From positions 186,001 to 250,000 of the forward strand of contig JAEZST010000022.1 of assembly GCA_023443865.1 (NCBI GenBank): a stretch of DNA of 64,000 nucleotides, read 5' to 3'. The notes beneath the pieces were generated by a model. That model saw nothing but the letters and a program-made list of their open reading frames with translations, was not told the DNA's origin and did no database searches. Made by a program: the position numbers and the translations under genes. Source of the stretch: Spirochaetota bacterium (GTDB lineage Bacteria > Spirochaetota > Spirochaetia > Treponematales > Treponemataceae). Below, piece by piece: positions 62,767 through 64,000 of the stretch (position 1 is the first letter of the stretch; each line of letters starts with the position of its first letter).

Positions 62767-64000
62767 ATGCTTCCCTCTAAATTTTTCAACAATTCAGGCC
62801 CGGTTAACTCCCGTGACCACTTCTGCGTTCCGCCTATCCGCCGTCTCGACGCGCGTAAAATTTGGCAGCTGATACTTCAAAAGAAATACTTCCTGATCCG
62901 CGGCCCGAAACAATGCGGAAAGACCTCGTTTCTCCTTTCCCTGGCGGAAATGATTAACCGCGACGGTAAGGTGAAATGCCTGTACATGAACGTTGAATCC
63001 CTCCGGGGCGTGCAGGAGGACGTGAGCGAATGCATCAGGAGCATCCTTTTTGAAATATCTTCCCGGGCCCGGGATACCTTTGACGACGAATACCTTGAAG
63101 ATCTCGTTCCCGAGATCCTTTCAAAACGGGGCCCCTACCAGGCCTTCAACGAATTCCTCACCCAGTGGTCCAAACGCTCCGACCGTCCCATCGTTCTTTT
63201 TATAGACGAGATAGACACCCTCGACAGTACGGTCCTTACGCCGATACTGAGCCAAATTCGCGCGGGATACGATAAAAGGCCGGCTTACTTTCCCCAGAGT
63301 ATCGTGTTTTGCGCCACCCACGACGTTATCGATAAGCAATTCAATATCAAGGACGCGACGCTTCAGATCGGGTTTTTCCATCGGGAAGAGGTGAACGCGA
63401 TGTTTACCTCGTACGCGGAAGATAACGGGCTTAAGCTTACCCACGACGCGCTGGATAGGGTGTGGTATTATACCTCGGGGCAACCCTGGATCGTATCGAG
63501 CCTCGCGGAAGAGATTTTTTCCGTGATAGTCCCTGCAAAGAAAATCACCCGCATTATGTCCCGCCCGGTGGACGAGGCCTTTCAGAACCTTTTGGCGCGA
63601 CAGGGCAATCACCTGGAATTCCTCACCACCAAGCTCAGGGACGAACGGGTTAAACGCGCTCTGATGCCCATCCTGACCGGCGGGCTTCTTGCGGACCAGG
63701 TGTCGGATATCGACCTCAATTACACCCGGGAGTTGGGCATTCTCTCCCAAAGCAGGAACAACTTCGACAATATGCTCTATACCGAGGTTTTGCCCCGTGC
63801 GCTCTATGCCCCGGTGACGTACATGATCAACCTCTCCACCGAGCGCTTCCTCCTTCCCGACCAGTCCATAGACACCATCAAGCTTATCAAGTCCTTCCAG
63901 CTATTCTTCCGGAACCACATCGATCGGCTCGTGGAGCGGATCGATTACGGCCCCGCGGCGTATACCCTGGTTTTCCAGGCCCTGCTCCAAAAGCTGGAGG
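62767..64000 (+). CDS. AAA-like ATPase domain protein (partial, C-terminal end missing)
   Basis: At least 411 residues, running past the window end. Walker A is GPKQCGKTSFL, Walker B IVLFIDEIDTLD, with sensor-like ATHDVI and a winged helix-type region (KLTHDALDRVWYYTSGQPWIVSSLAEEIF) after. It fits the AAA-like/ATPase group found as stand-alone proteins of unknown function in many bacteria. The N terminus has PPIRRLDARKIWQLILQKKYFLIRGPK, the standard start of that group. Its promoter gives an almost leaderless mRNA. Its role is not known. Confidence 0.8.
   Translation, partial: MLPSKFFNNSGPVNSRDHFCVPPIRRLDARKIWQLILQKKYFLIRGPKQCGKTSFLLSLAEMINRDGKVKCLYMNVESLRGVQEDVSECIRSILFEISSRARDTFDDEYLEDLVPEILSKRGPYQAFNEFLTQWSKRSDRPIVLFIDEIDTLDSTVLTPILSQIRAGYDKRPAYFPQSIVFCATHDVIDKQFNIKDATLQIGFFHREEVNAMFTSYAEDNGLKLTHDALDRVWYYTSGQPWIVSSLAEEIFSVIVPAKKITRIMSRPVDEAFQNLLARQGNHLEFLTTKLRDERVKRALMPILTGGLLADQVSDIDLNYTRELGILSQSRNNFDNMLYTEVLPRALYAPVTYMINLSTERFLLPDQSIDTIKLIKSFQLFFRNHIDRLVERIDYGPAAYTLVFQALLQKLE

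Noticed and set aside
1..64000. tRNA, rRNA, CRISPR, insertion-sequence or prophage features
   Set aside because: No cloverleaf-type sequences, direct-repeat arrays, transposase or integrase genes were seen in any gap or ORF.

Overview
The window is a gene-dense stretch (roughly 60 percent G+C by eye) of a bacterial chromosome, most likely from a free-living or gut spirochaete related to Treponema. I infer this from a MraY with a PLHDHMRKN-type motif, sugar-binding proteins whose signal peptides end in FAGGTKD with no lipobox Cys, CheX beside CheY, several RsbU/RsbV-type partner-switching modules, a K+-dependent membrane pyrophosphatase, a P-II protein without the uridylylation Tyr, and a grpE-dnaK-dnaJ block followed by SpoIIE-type phosphatases. 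The genus cannot be fixed from sequence alone. No phage, insertion sequence, CRISPR array, rRNA or tRNA was seen. Layout. 1-8.5 kb: an ABC exporter with a winged-helix regulator, amtB-glnK, a chemoreceptor, mraY, a TlpA/CcdA thiol-redox pair and a small membrane protein with a YbjQ-family protein. 8.5-13.3 kb: purH, a diguanylate cyclase, and a CorA-type Mg2+ channel preceded by a probable leader peptide. 13.3-16.7 kb: a four-gene partner-switching operon (two PP2C phosphatases, STAS, HATPase). 16.7-22.6 kb: purE-purC-purF-purM-purN plus a DUF368 membrane protein, with five tandem hairpins between purF and purM. 22.8-26.9 kb: FecR-like lipoprotein, PrsW-like protease, HppA. 27-30.6 kb: an LplABC-type sugar importer. 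30.7-36.2 kb: DUF2147 protein, NudC, GrpE-DnaK-DnaJ. 36.3-42 kb: a second partner-switching set, a HAD phosphatase and a VanY-type peptidase. 42-48.7 kb: CDF transporter, threonine aldolase, MATE pump with MarR regulator and a clear operator, LeuRS. 48.8-53.2 kb: a Fis-type remnant, peroxiredoxin, an AT-richer orphan lipoprotein, split chromate transporter, a candidate structured small RNA, an HD protein. 53.2-60.6 kb: CheY-CheX-membrane CheA-like kinase, rhodanese, a response regulator with a half receiver and a hybrid-like kinase, polysaccharide deacetylase. 60.7-64 kb: EarP with an EF-P carrying Arg32, then an AAA-type ATPase running off the end. How the parts work together: nitrogen uptake and sensing (amtB-glnK), de novo purine synthesis, envelope assembly (MraY, undecaprenyl-phosphate carrier recycling, VanY), protein folding, and an unusually rich signalling layer. 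The least explained signals are non-coding: a promoter-driven RNA with a 21-bp stem (52216-52348), a proline-containing uORF ahead of corA (13159-13233), short perfect palindromes inside and between genes, and a recurrent group of -10 boxes placed 6-9 nt before ATG codons that lack a Shine-Dalgarno, suggesting leaderless mRNAs.
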